In this document: in pieces, positions 7,481 to 15,227 of the stretch
How positions within the stretch are numbered: position 1 is the first letter of the stretch
How the letters are laid out: the number at the start of each line of letters is the position of its first letter
NCBI GenBank assembly: GCA_963842355.1
Contig: CAWJGC010000004.1
Span: forward strand, 1,612,001 to 1,676,000
From: JASHPR01 sp963842355
GTDB taxonomy: Bacteria; Actinomycetota; Actinomycetes; Streptosporangiales; Streptosporangiaceae
Direction: 5' to 3'
Length of the DNA stretch: 64,000 bases
Notes under the pieces: generated by a model
What the model was told of the DNA's origin: nothing
Databases searched by the model: none
The model's input: the letters and a program-made list of their open reading frames with translations, nothing else
Made by a program: the position numbers and the translations under genes

Positions 7481-8791
7481 ATGGAGTTGGAGACCGCGGT
7501 GAATGGTGCGGGGCGGACCGTCACAGGTCACCCGCCGTCCCGCCTCGATCAGCCGACGTTCCGCGACATCTTCGGGCTCGCCGAGTTCCGCGCCCTATGG
7601 CTGGCGCAGTTGCTGTCGGTGGCCGGCGATCAGCTCGCCCGGGTCGCCATGACCGTGCTGGTCTTCGACCGAACGCACTCCGCGCTCTGGACGGCGCTTA
7701 CCTACGCGGTCACGTTCCTGCCGTGGATTATCGGCGGCTTGGCGCTGTCCGGGCTGGCCGACCGCCTGCCCCGGCGGCAGGTGATGGTGACCTGCGACGT
7801 GGCTCGCATGCTGCTGGTCTGCCTGATGGCACTGGTCAGCCTCAAGGCGCCGCCCGGTATCGCGTTGTGGATCATGGTGATGCTGCTGTTCGTCGTGACG
7901 CTGCTGGATTCCCCGTTCAAGTCTGCGCGGTCCGCGATGATGCCCGATGTGCTGCCGGGCGAGCGGTACGTCCTCGGCACCGCGATCACGCAGACCACGC
8001 TCCAGGTGGGCATGGTCTCCGGCTTCGCCGTCGGCGGGGTCGTGGTGGCGGCTGTGGGCGTGCGAGCCGCGCTGCTGGCCGACGCGGCCACCTTCGCGGC
8101 CTCGGCCGCGCTGGTGCGGTTGTGGGTACGCCAGCGGCCGGTCGCTGCACACCCGGTCGCGGGCACGCGGTCACAACTCGCGGAGCTGGCCGCCGGGGTT
8201 CGCCTCGTCTTCGGCCACCGCAGGCTGCGGACGCTGATGCTGCTCGGCTGGCTGGTCGCCTTCTACGTGGTGCCGATGGGCCTGGCGGCGCCGTACGGGG
8301 CCAGCTTCCACACCTCGCTCCCGATCCCGATCAGTACGGGGCTCGTGTTCGCCGCCGGGCCGCTCGGCACGGCCCTGGGATCGGTGGTACTCGGCCGGAT
8401 CGTCCCGCGGGCAGCGCGGCAGCGCCTGATGGGCCCGCTAGCGGTCGCCGCCTGCGGCCTGCTGGTGCTGTGCGGCCTGCAGCCGGGCATGGTCGCCGCC
8501 CTGCTGATCATCGCCGGCTCCGGGGCATGCGCCTCCTACCAGCTGGCGGCCAACGCCGCTTTCGTGACCACCGTCCCGCCCGAACGCCGGGGCCAGGCCT
8601 TCGGCCTGGCCAACGGCGGCATGCAGGTGACTCAGGGGCTGTGGATCATCGTCGCAGGCGCGGCCGCGTCATCGCACGCGATCTCGCCCGCCGTTGCCAT
8701 CGCCATCAGCGGCGGCCTAGGCGCGGTCCTGGCCGCCGCCCTGGCGATAAGCACAACTCATCAGCTGACCAACACAGGGACTGGCCTGTGA
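7481..8791 (+). CDS. MFS transporter (drug/siderophore exporter type)
   Basis: A 436-aa integral membrane protein with roughly 12 hydrophobic segments and the MFS loop motif GLADRLPRRQVM between TM2 and TM3. The FRDIFGLAEFRALWLAQLLS opening and the LDSPFKSARSAMMPDVL segment are typical of the EntS/MFS_3 efflux group. GTG at 7499 has a GGAG about 7 nt upstream and may be the true start; ATG 7481 has only weak ribosome-binding signal. Substrate is unknown. Its 3' end faces the 72-bp repeat array. Confidence 0.88.
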   Translation: MELETAVNGAGRTVTGHPPSRLDQPTFRDIFGLAEFRALWLAQLLSVAGDQLARVAMTVLVFDRTHSALWTALTYAVTFLPWIIGGLALSGLADRLPRRQVMVTCDVARMLLVCLMALVSLKAPPGIALWIMVMLLFVVTLLDSPFKSARSAMMPDVLPGERYVLGTAITQTTLQVGMVSGFAVGGVVVAAVGVRAALLADAATFAASAALVRLWVRQRPVAAHPVAGTRSQLAELAAGVRLVFGHRRLRTLMLLGWLVAFYVVPMGLAAPYGASFHTSLPIPISTGLVFAAGPLGTALGSVVLGRIVPRAARQRLMGPLAVAACGLLVLCGLQPGMVAALLIIAGSGACASYQLAANAAFVTTVPPERRGQAFGLANGGMQVTQGLWIIVAGAAASSHAISPAVAIAISGGLGAVLAAALAISTTHQLTNTGTGL

Positions 8792-8825
8792 TCTTATGGT
8801 CATGCTGCGGTGACCGGTGAATCAG

Positions 8826-9383
8826 CCCCACTCCATGCGGCGCATGCCGTCTCCTTTCGGGCTGGGTGCGGGGTTGGTCGCGGGGGGGCTGGTCTAGCCC
8901 CACTCCATGCGGCGCATGCCGTCTCCTTTCGGGCTGGGTGCGGGGTTGGTCGCGGGGGGGCTGGTCTAGCCCCACTCCATGCGGCGCATGCCGTCTCCTT
9001 TCGGGCTGGGTGCGGGGTTGGTCGCGGGGGGGCTGGTCTAGCCCCACTCCATGCGGCGCATGCCGTCTCCTTTCGGGCTGGGTGCGGGGTTGGTCGCGGG
9101 GGGGCTGGTCTAGCCCCACTCCATGCGGCGCATGCCGTCTCCTTTCGGGCTGGGTGCGGGGTTGGTCGCGGGGGGGCTGGTCTAGCCCCACTCCATGCGG
9201 CGCATGCCGTCTCCTTTCGGGCTGGGTGCGGGGTTGGTCGCGGGGGGCCTGGTCTAGCCCCACTCCATGCGGCGCATGCCGTCTCCTTTCGGTCTGGGTG
9301 CGGGGTTGGTCGCGGGGGGCCTGGTCTAGCCCCACTCCATGCGGCGCATGCCGTCTCCCTTCGGTCTGGGTGCGGGTTGTGGC
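8826..9383 (-). repeat. Tandem array of eight 72-bp units, each with SD and a 7-codon ORF
   Basis: Units start at 8826, 8898, 8970, 9042, 9114, 9186, 9258 and 9330; the last is truncated and diverged at about 9383. They are near-identical, with a few base changes (C for G in two units; a G-to-T change in the last two). On the minus strand every unit has AAAGGAG (AAGGGAG in the 9330 unit), a 5-nt spacer, ATG, six more codons and a stop. The start region is also a CATGCG-G-CGCATG palindrome. The array fills the space between the 3' end of the MFS gene and the divergent GGDEF gene. Confidence 0.95.
9326..9349 (-). CDS. Seven-residue peptide MRRMEWG, first of eight identical minigenes
   Basis: ATG-CGC-CGC-ATG-GAG-TGG-GGC-stop, preceded by AAGGGAG and a 5-nt spacer. 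Identical ORFs follow on the minus strand at 9254-9277, 9182-9205, 9110-9133, 9038-9061, 8966-8989, 8894-8917 and 8822-8845. Seven end in TAG. The last ends in TGA because the sequence outside the array differs, so the length is preserved although the stop codon is not copied. No known family is recognised. Translation is inferred from the initiation signals only; leader-peptide, toxin or signalling roles are all open. Confidence 0.5.
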   Translation of the reverse strand: MRRMEWG

Positions 9384-9393
9384 CGGGCCGAAG

Positions 9394-9422
9394 GTGATAC
9401 CTGAGCGGCTGCCGCCTTGACA
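9394..9422 (-). promoter_or_regulatory. Candidate promoter for the minigene array
   Basis: On the minus strand, TGTCAA (9422-9417) and TATCAC (9399-9394) are separated by 17 nt, with the first minigene SD about 30 nt further on. The same bases read TTGACA on the plus strand, so a promoter toward the GGDEF gene may overlap. Weak by consensus alone. Confidence 0.35.
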
Positions 9423-9498
9423 GCTGAGCTAGCTCTCTGTGACCATGTGACATTGATTACTTACCGCCCGTAACCCACTGAAAGCTTCGCTCCAACTT

Positions 9499-10839
9499 AT
9501 GGCTGGGGGAGTCATGGCCGCGCTCCGCCCGCTTAGTCAAGTATCGGGCGGATTGCTGCATGCGGGGCGAAGTATCCGCAGGTGGCAGGTATGGACCCTG
9601 CCGCGATCGATTCGCTGGTATGTGCTGGGCATTGATGCGCTGGCCCTGTGCGCGCTCGGCTTGGCGCTGGTGCATACCCGCCTCCGAGGCTCCGACTTGC
9701 TTCTCGGCGCTGCGCTGGTCGCCTGTGGCGTCGTCGCGATCGAATCAACACGCAGCGTGAAAGAGGCTCACGGCGAGGCCATCAGGGACCTGCAGTCGGT
9801 GTGGTTCCTGGCGATCGCGGTCACGCTGCCCCCTGTGTTCGCATTCCTCGCGCCTTTTCTGCTTATGGCTTACAAGTTGTTGCGCGTGCCACACCTCGTG
9901 ATCTACCGGCGGGTGGTGAGTAACGCCACCCTAAGCCTTGGCTATGGATGCGTGTCTGTAGTGTTTCATTCCATTCCGGGCTCGGTCGCGGGCATGTTCC
10001 CGGGTAGTGGTCGGCACGCACTCACATGGACTGCCAGCGTAGCCGCGTGCGGCGTCTTGGGCTGGATTATAAACGGCGGGCTCGTGGTCGGCGCGATCAA
10101 GATCTCTGATCCCGCCGTGCGGGTCCGCGATCTGGTGGGCAGCAGGGAATCGATCACTTCTGACCTGCTCGAACTCAGCCTGGCGGTCTCACTGACCCTC
10201 GTGGTCAGGATCAACCCCGTTCTTATGGCTCTCGCCCTGCCGTCGGTAGTGCTCTGTAAGCGCTCGATCATGCGTGCCCAGCTTGTGTCTCATGCCCGTA
10301 TCGACGCCAAAACAGGGCTGCTCAACGCCGGTACGTGGCAGCGCGAAGCCGAGGCTGAGTTCTTCCGCGCGCTTCGCAGCCACACGCCGCTTGCCCTCGC
10401 CATGGTCAACATAGATCATTTCACCGATGTGAACGACATGGCCGGGCAGGTGGTGCGTGATCAGCTTATCCGTGACATAGCAGGCATGCTCAAAGATCAG
10501 CTGCCGGGCCATGACCTGATTGGCCGGTTCGGCAGCGAGGAGTTCGCGATATTGCTGCCCCAGACGAGCCGCACCGAAGCGCAGCGGATCAGCGAAAGGC
10601 TCCGTGATCATATCGCGGCCGAGCCGATCGCCATCGAGTCCGGTAGCCAGGAAGGCTTCGTGTTCCGCCTGACGGTGTCCATCGGGGTCGCCCTCCTGAA
10701 CGAGTCCAGGCACGCGCTGGGTGAGTTGATCGGCGCGGCCGATACTGCCCTCGGCCAGGCCAAGAAGACCGGATGGAGCAAGGTCTACGTGCTTCCCGAG
10801 AACTCCGATGATTCGGGTAGCTCTGGGGTGCCCGCCTGA
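9499..10839 (+). CDS. Membrane GGDEF-domain protein, putative diguanylate cyclase
   Basis: A 446-aa protein. The N-terminal half (about residues 40-255) has several hydrophobic segments forming a membrane sensor region. The C-terminal GGDEF domain has IDAKTGLLNAGTW, the metal-binding VNIDHFTDVND, and the active-site loop GRFGSEEFAILLP (G345-S-E-E-F349). The second Gly of GG(D/E)EF is Ser, but the Glu-Glu pair and metal-binding Asp are kept, so activity is plausible. No EAL domain follows. There is no clear SD at ATG 9499; ATG 9514 is an alternative. It is divergent from the 72-bp array, and any functional link is unknown. Confidence 0.85.
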   Translation: MAGGVMAALRPLSQVSGGLLHAGRSIRRWQVWTLPRSIRWYVLGIDALALCALGLALVHTRLRGSDLLLGAALVACGVVAIESTRSVKEAHGEAIRDLQSVWFLAIAVTLPPVFAFLAPFLLMAYKLLRVPHLVIYRRVVSNATLSLGYGCVSVVFHSIPGSVAGMFPGSGRHALTWTASVAACGVLGWIINGGLVVGAIKISDPAVRVRDLVGSRESITSDLLELSLAVSLTLVVRINPVLMALALPSVVLCKRSIMRAQLVSHARIDAKTGLLNAGTWQREAEAEFFRALRSHTPLALAMVNIDHFTDVNDMAGQVVRDQLIRDIAGMLKDQLPGHDLIGRFGSEEFAILLPQTSRTEAQRISERLRDHIAAEPIAIESGSQEGFVFRLTVSIGVALLNESRHALGELIGAADTALGQAKKTGWSKVYVLPENSDDSGSSGVPA

Positions 10840-10926
10840 TGTTCTGCCTGGTCACGAGCTTGGCCGTTGTTTCGGGTCGCGGCTGGACAGAATCCTGGTA
10901 GCGGCCCGGGAGGTCAGCCGGGCAGG

Positions 10927-10955
10927 TTAGGCGACAAGCTAAGACTCATTAGGAT
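10927..10955 (+). promoter_or_regulatory. Candidate promoter of the quinone oxidoreductase gene
   Basis: TTAGGC (10927-10932) and TAGGAT (10950-10955) are spaced 17 nt, ending 43 nt before the ATG at 10999. The -10 match is fair and the -35 match is weak. Confidence 0.35.
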
Positions 10956-10998
10956 CGGACAGGCGAGGAGTCGGACAAGTCTGGAGGCGTTCTCAGCG

Positions 10999-11979
10999 AT
11001 GAGAGCTGCGCTGTACGACCACTACGGACCGGCCCGGGAGGTACTGCGGGTCGAGGAGATCGAGCGCCCGGAGCCGGGAGCGGGTGAGGTCCGGGTCAAG
11101 GTGGAGTTCTCCGGCATCAACCCGACGGACTGGAAGTCCCGCAGCGGCGCGACGCCGCGGCCGATCGACGGGTTCCAGATCCCGCACCACGACGGGACCG
11201 GCGTGATCGACGCGGTCGGCCAGGGCGTGGACCGGGGGCGCATCGGCCAGCGCGTCTGGCTCTGGATGGCCGCGGCAGGGCGCCGCTGGGGCACGGCGGC
11301 GGAGTGGACTGTGGTCCCGGAGCAGCAGGCGGTGCCGCTGCCCGAGAACGCCTCGGCCGAGCTCGGCGCCAGCCTCGGCGTCCCGGCGATGACCGCGCAC
11401 CGGTGCCTGTTCGCCGACGGTCCGGTCAACGGCAAGACGGTAATGGTCGCCGGGGGGGCGGGCGCGGTCGGGCACTTCGCCATCGAGCTGGCCAAGCACG
11501 CCGGGGCCCGGGTGATCACCACGGTCAGCGGGCCGGAGAAGGGCGAGCTCGCCGCGAAGGCGGGCGCGGACCTGGTAGTGAACTACCGGGAGCCCGGCGC
11601 CGCGGACCAGATCCGCTCCTTCGCCGGCCCGGGGGGCGTCGATCACGTGGTGGAGCTGGCCCTCGGCGCGGACCTGCAGCTGGACCTGGCCGTGATACGG
11701 CCCGGCGCCCGGATCATCACTTATGCCGCGGAGCCCGCCGACCCGGTGTTGCCGGTCCGGGCGTGCATGAACGCCAACGTGGTGCTCAGGTTCGTGCTGC
11801 TGTACGGGGTGCCCCCGGAGGCGCTCGAGCAGGCGGCGCGCGGCGTCTCCGCCGCGCTTGCCGCCGGGGCGCTGACCGAGCTGCCGGTGATCAGGTACGG
11901 CCTCGACGAGATCGCCGCGGCGCAGGAGGCGGTCGCGGGCGGCGCGGTCGGCAAGGTCCTCATCGTTCCCGGACGGTGA
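10999..11979 (+). CDS. NADPH:quinone reductase-like zinc-less alcohol dehydrogenase
   Basis: An MDR-superfamily oxidoreductase of 326 aa. The GroES-like N-terminal domain has VEFSGINPTDWKSR and HHDGTGVIDAVG. The Rossmann domain has the nucleotide-binding VAGGAGAVGHFAIELAK, where AxxGxxG is complete. Zinc-binding cysteines are absent, fitting the quinone oxidoreductase (zeta-crystallin) branch. The C-terminal segment AQEAVAGGAVGKVLIVP is typical. ATG 10999 has GGAGG about 11 nt upstream. It is monocistronic; its substrate cannot be told. Confidence 0.9.
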   Translation: MRAALYDHYGPAREVLRVEEIERPEPGAGEVRVKVEFSGINPTDWKSRSGATPRPIDGFQIPHHDGTGVIDAVGQGVDRGRIGQRVWLWMAAAGRRWGTAAEWTVVPEQQAVPLPENASAELGASLGVPAMTAHRCLFADGPVNGKTVMVAGGAGAVGHFAIELAKHAGARVITTVSGPEKGELAAKAGADLVVNYREPGAADQIRSFAGPGGVDHVVELALGADLQLDLAVIRPGARIITYAAEPADPVLPVRACMNANVVLRFVLLYGVPPEALEQAARGVSAALAAGALTELPVIRYGLDEIAAAQEAVAGGAVGKVLIVPGR

Positions 11980-12121
11980 TCAGGCCGGCGCCGGACTGGA
12001 TCACGGCTTCCTGGCGACGCCGGGCCAGTAAGGCGCGCTGCTGACGCACCCCGGCCTGCACGCGGGCCTGGCTTCCTGCTCAGTCACGGGCTCCTCATAG
12101 GGGATCTTCGTCGCCGGCCGG

Positions 12122-13414
12122 TCAGGGGCGGAGCCGGTGCAGGTCCCGGGGGAACAGGGTGACCTCGCGCACGTTCGCGGCGCCGGTCAGCCGTGCGGTC
12201 CAGCGTTCCAGCCCGATCGCGAAGCCGCCGTGCGGAGGCATCCCGTGCTCGAAGATCTGCAGGTACCCGGCGTACGGCCGCGGGTCCTCGCCGCGCTCCG
12301 CCAGGGCGGCCAGGTAATCGGCATGCCGGTGCAACCGCTGCCCGCCGGTGACCAGTTCCAGCCCGCGGAACAGCAGGTCGAAGCCATTGGAGTAGCCGGG
12401 GCGGCCCGGGTCAGGTTGGGTGTAGAACGGCCGCTTGGTCATGGGATAGCCGGTCACGAACAGGAACTCGGACCCGTGCTCGCGCAGCGCCCACTCGCAC
12501 AGCCACCGTTCGTCCGCCGGCGCGAGGTCTGGCTCCCCCCGGGGGTCGCGCCCGGCGTGGTCGGCGATCAGCCGCTGCGCGTCCGCGAAGTGGATCTCCG
12601 GAATCGGGCGCGGGACCGTGGGGGCCTTGATCCCGAGCACATCCAGGGCGCAGCGCCCGCGGTCCGTGACGGCCGCCGCCATTGCGGCCATGGTCTCCCG
12701 CAGCACCTCCATGACATCGTGATGGTCGGCGAAGCCGAGTTCCGCGTCGAGGCTGGTGTACTGGGCCAGGTGCCGTGCGGTGTCGTGCGGCTCAGCCCGG
12801 AAGACCGGCCCGACCTCGAAGACCCGCTCGAACACCCCGACCAGGGCCTGCTTGTAGAACTGTGGCGACTGGGCCAGGTACGCGGGCAGGCCGAAATAGT
12901 CGATGCCGAACACGTTCGCCCCTGACTCGGTGGCCGATTCCACGATTTTCGGGGTGTGCACTTCGGTGAAGCCCAGGCCGTCCAGGGCCTCCCGGAAGCC
13001 GGCCACGCTGGCCGCGGCGATCTCGAACCCGGCCTTCAGCGCCGGATGCCGCAGCGTGGTCGGCGCGTGGTCGAGGATGGTCGGCAGGCCGGCGGTCACC
13101 GACGGCCGGTACAGATCGAACGGCGGTGGCGTGGCCGGCCCGGACAGCGGCGTGACCACCGGGTCGGTGAGCTCGGCGCCGCCCGGCGCCTGAGGGTTGG
13201 CTGTCACGGTGCCGGCGACCTGGATGACGGTCTCTTCCGGCAGGTCCGGTGCGGCCTCACCGGCGGGGAGGACGGCCTGGGCCAGCCCGGAACGGTCCCT
13301 GACGATCAGGAATGTCACGGACTTCAGCTCGCGCCGGCGGTGCAGCCATCCGGCGATCTTGACTTGCTCACCGACGTGCCTGGGCAGGTCGGCGGCGAGA
13401 ACACGGGAGATCAT
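12122..13414 (-). CDS. aspS: Aspartyl-tRNA synthetase, archaeal-type (probably non-discriminating)
   Basis: Charges tRNA with aspartate. It is a 430-aa class IIb synthetase lacking the bacterial GAD insertion: OB-fold (GWLHRRRELKSVTFLIVRD), motif 2 (VFRAEPHDTARH), the amino-acid pocket (FDLLFRGLELVTGGQRLHR) and motif 3 (GFAIGLERWTARLTG). The FDLLFRG..TGGQR segment is aspartyl-type, not asparaginyl. The His in GWLH lies where discriminating archaeal enzymes have Trp, so it may also charge tRNA-Asn; that is inference. ATG 13414 has GGAGGAG 6 nt upstream. A T-box leader precedes it. An actinomycete would be expected to carry a second, bacterial-type AspRS elsewhere. Confidence 0.9.
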   Translation of the reverse strand: MISRVLAADLPRHVGEQVKIAGWLHRRRELKSVTFLIVRDRSGLAQAVLPAGEAAPDLPEETVIQVAGTVTANPQAPGGAELTDPVVTPLSGPATPPPFDLYRPSVTAGLPTILDHAPTTLRHPALKAGFEIAAASVAGFREALDGLGFTEVHTPKIVESATESGANVFGIDYFGLPAYLAQSPQFYKQALVGVFERVFEVGPVFRAEPHDTARHLAQYTSLDAELGFADHHDVMEVLRETMAAMAAAVTDRGRCALDVLGIKAPTVPRPIPEIHFADAQRLIADHAGRDPRGEPDLAPADERWLCEWALREHGSEFLFVTGYPMTKRPFYTQPDPGRPGYSNGFDLLFRGLELVTGGQRLHRHADYLAALAERGEDPRPYAGYLQIFEHGMPPHGGFAIGLERWTARLTGAANVREVTLFPRDLHRLRP

Positions 13415-13418
13415 CGCA

Positions 13419-13695
13419 CTCCTCCGGGGATGTGCTCGACGACCCCTTGGGGGTGCGGGCGAGAAGGGAACTCGCGGTGCCACCGCACTTTCGCCGCCGT
13501 CGGCTCTCCGGGGCGGCCTCGTTCCGGCCCGATCACGGGGGCAAACCGACGGGGCATGGGGCCTGCCGCCGGCTGCGGCCGCCGTTCCTCCCCGTGCTCG
13601 GGAGGGTCTTCGCACCCGGGCGCGAGGCCGCCTTCCCAGCTGCCGGCGGCTCTCTCGGCTCGCGTGATCCGGTGCTACTCGTCTCCGTCAACGCG
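13419..13695 (-). promoter_or_regulatory. T-box riboswitch leader of the aspartyl-tRNA synthetase gene
   Basis: The minus-strand leader holds the conserved T-box core GTGCGGTGGCACCGCGAG (13488-13471). Upstream it has GACGAGTAG and AGAGAG (13655-13650), with flanking stems such as GCCGCC/GGCGGC, as in Stem I of actinobacterial T-boxes. The UGGC in the core would pair with a GCCA tRNA 3' end, matching the G73 discriminator of tRNA-Asp and tRNA-Asn. A GAC triplet at 13608-13606 is a candidate specifier codon. The leader ends at the GGAGGAG SD without a U-tract, which suggests translational control. Confidence 0.85.
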
Positions 13696-13703
13696 TTGCC
13701 ACC

Positions 13704-13709
13704 ACTGTA
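13704..13709 (-). promoter_or_regulatory. Candidate -10 box of the T-box transcript
   Basis: TACAGT on the minus strand, lying 10-15 nt before the conserved 5' part of the leader (GTTGACGGAGACGAG). No clear -35 box is seen in the C-rich sequence upstream. Confidence 0.4.
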
Positions 13710-13723
13710 TCCGCTACGGGAGC

Positions 13724-13899
13724 CGGGCGGGGGGGGCCGGGGAGCCGGGCGGGGAGCCGGGCGGGGATCCGGGCGGGGGGGCCGGGGAGCCGGGCGGGGG
13801 GGCCGGGGAGCCGGGCGGGGGGGCCGGGGAGCCGGGCGGGGGGCCGGGAGGCGGGCGGAGGCCGGGAGGCGGGCGGGGGGCCGGGAGGCGGGCGGGGCG
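13724..13899 (+). repeat. G-rich minisatellite between divergent genes
   Basis: Units built from GGGGAGCCGGGCGG and GGGGGGGCCGG recur with 12-, 19- and 21-bp spacing. They change to GGGAGGCGGGCGG near the right end. Many G runs of 3-7 on the plus strand make G-quadruplex formation likely. It separates the T-box promoter from the leaderless PaiB-like gene. Confidence 0.85.
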
Positions 13900-13901
13900 C
13901 A

Positions 13902-13907
13902 TAACCT
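13902..13907 (+). promoter_or_regulatory. -10 box of leaderless PaiB-like gene
   Basis: TAACCT ends 6 nt before GTG 13914, so transcription would begin at or next to the start codon. No SD is present, consistent with leaderless translation. Confidence 0.55.
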
Positions 13908-13913
13908 GGGCGC

Positions 13914-14606
13914 GTGTACCTGCCGCGCCATTTCACCGTCACCGATCTCCGCGCGATTACCGCGTTCGTCGACGCCGCCGAAGCGGCCGACCTCGTGACG
14001 TTCGATGGCGGCAAACCCGTTGCCACCTTGCTGCCGGTGATCTGGGACCGCCCGCCGGACTTCCCGGAATCCGCCGGAGAGCACGAATCCGCCCCGGCCT
14101 ACGGACGGGTGCTCGGCCATATCGCTCTGGCCAACCCGCAGTGGCAGACGGCGCAGCCGGGTGCGCTGGCCCTGGCGATCGTGCACGGACCGCAGGCCTA
14201 CATCTCGCCGTCCTGGTACGAGAGCAAGGCGCGGCACGGCCGGGTGGTGCCCACCTGGAACTATCAGGCGGTTCACCTCACCGGCCGCCTGACGTTCCAC
14301 CGGGATCCCGAGTGGCTGCGCACGCTGGTGACCCGGCTGACCCGGCGGCACGAGGAGCCACGTCCCCGGCCGTGGGCGGTCACCGACGCGCCGCCCGAGT
14401 ACGTCAACGGCCAGCTGAAGGCGATCGTCGGAGTCGAACTGGAGATCACCACGGTCGAGGCCAAGGAGAAGCTCAGCCAGAACCGGAGCGCGCCCGACCA
14501 GGTCGGCGTGGTCACCGGCCTGCGGGGCCAGGCCGGTCCCGGGCCGAATCTGATCGCCGATCAGATGGCCGCGAAGATCGAGGCCGCGGGCCAGCCCGCG
14601 CCCTAG
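13914..14606 (+). CDS. PaiB-family FMN-binding regulator-like protein
   Basis: A 230-aa protein matching the PaiB/FMN-binding split-barrel family: MYLPRHF start, LVTFDGGKPVATLLPV, LGHIALANPQW, IVHGPQAYISPSWY, VVPTWNYQAVHL, and LKAIVGVELEI with KLSQNRS near the end. Bacillus PaiB is described as a negative regulator of sporulation and protease genes; the biochemical role here is unknown. GTG 13914 lies 6 nt after a TAACCT box and lacks an SD, so it is probably leaderless. It converges on the MarR gene, overlapping its end by 4 bp. Confidence 0.85.
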   Translation: MYLPRHFTVTDLRAITAFVDAAEAADLVTFDGGKPVATLLPVIWDRPPDFPESAGEHESAPAYGRVLGHIALANPQWQTAQPGALALAIVHGPQAYISPSWYESKARHGRVVPTWNYQAVHLTGRLTFHRDPEWLRTLVTRLTRRHEEPRPRPWAVTDAPPEYVNGQLKAIVGVELEITTVEAKEKLSQNRSAPDQVGVVTGLRGQAGPGPNLIADQMAAKIEAAGQPAP

Positions 14607-15133
14607 CAGGCGGACTGGTCGGTGCCGGGCTCGCCGGTGCCCGCTTCGCCGGCGCAGCCGCCGGTCGCCCGCTGCGTCCCGCCCGCCGCGATGATCAGGG
14701 TGCTGATCTCGTGCAACTGATCGACCTGCTCCGGGCTGAGCTGGTCGATCAGGGACCGCCGGACCTGCTCGACGTGCCCGGGCGCGGCGGCGGCGAGCGC
14801 GGCGAAGCCCTCGTCGGTGAGCTGAGCGATCTGACCGCGCCGGTCCGTAGGGCAGTCCGTCCGCCGGACCCAGCCCCGTTCCTCCAGCCGCGCCACGGCG
14901 TGCGACAGCCGGCTCTTGCTCGACGTAGACGCCTCGGCCAGCTGCGTCATCCGCAGCGCCCGGCCCGGGGTCTCCGACAAGCGCACCAGGATCTCGTAGT
15001 AACCGTGCGGAATGCCTGAATCGTGCAGAAGCTCCGCGTCGATGGCGCTGAACAGCGCCTGGCAGGCGGTCAGGAACGCCCGCCACGCCCGCTGCTCGTC
15101 GGCGCTCAGCCACCGCGTCTCTTCCGTGCTCAC
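14603..15133 (-). CDS. MarR-family transcriptional regulator
   Basis: A 176-aa winged-HTH protein. The DNA-binding core is LRMTQLAEASTSSKSRLSHA, followed by the wing VRRTDCPTDRRGQIAQLTDEG, typical of MarR. GTG 15133 lies 6 nt after TATACT (15145-15140), so the gene is probably leaderless. It is divergent from the YceI gene 95 bp away, with a TTGATTATTCAA palindrome between them, so it probably controls YceI and itself. The C-terminal tail is Gly-rich with one Cys at the end. The inducer is unknown. Confidence 0.9.
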   Translation of the reverse strand: MSTEETRWLSADEQRAWRAFLTACQALFSAIDAELLHDSGIPHGYYEILVRLSETPGRALRMTQLAEASTSSKSRLSHAVARLEERGWVRRTDCPTDRRGQIAQLTDEGFAALAAAAPGHVEQVRRSLIDQLSPEQVDQLHEISTLIIAAGGTQRATGGCAGEAGTGEPGTDQSAC

Positions 15134-15227
15134 CGCACCAGTATAGCCCACGATAGTTGAGCGTTTGACAACCAGTGGCCGCCGTGATAGTAATTGATTA
15201 TTCAACCAACTACCACAGGAGTGAGAC
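15134..15227. promoter_or_regulatory. MarR-YceI divergent promoter with TTGATTATTCAA operator
   Basis: TTGATTATTCAA (15194-15205) is a TTGA-N4-TCAA palindrome 22 nt before the YceI start. A related GTTGAGCGTTTGACAAC lies near 15155-15172, over the MarR promoter (-10 TATACT at 15145-15140). The two sites would let one MarR protein control both directions; binding is inferred. Confidence 0.55.

Noticed and set aside
8773..8790. CACAGG/CCTGTG hairpin at the end of the MFS gene as a terminator
   Set aside because: Only 6 bp, overlapping the stop codon and without flanking features; too weak to call.
8826..9383. CRISPR-like array
   Set aside because: The units are directly joined and uniform, with no variable spacers and no cas genes nearby.
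8706..9453. Several long open frames running through the 72-bp array on both strands (about 180-220 residues)
   Set aside because: The unit is a multiple of three, so any stop-free frame is open throughout. The encoded repeats have no start signals or domain, and only the frame with SD and seven-codon ORFs has initiation signals.
12001..12087. A 28-codon ORF on the minus strand after the AspRS gene (GTG 12087)
   Set aside because: It has a weak GGAG signal but no homology clue or conserved feature; probably chance in GC-rich sequence.
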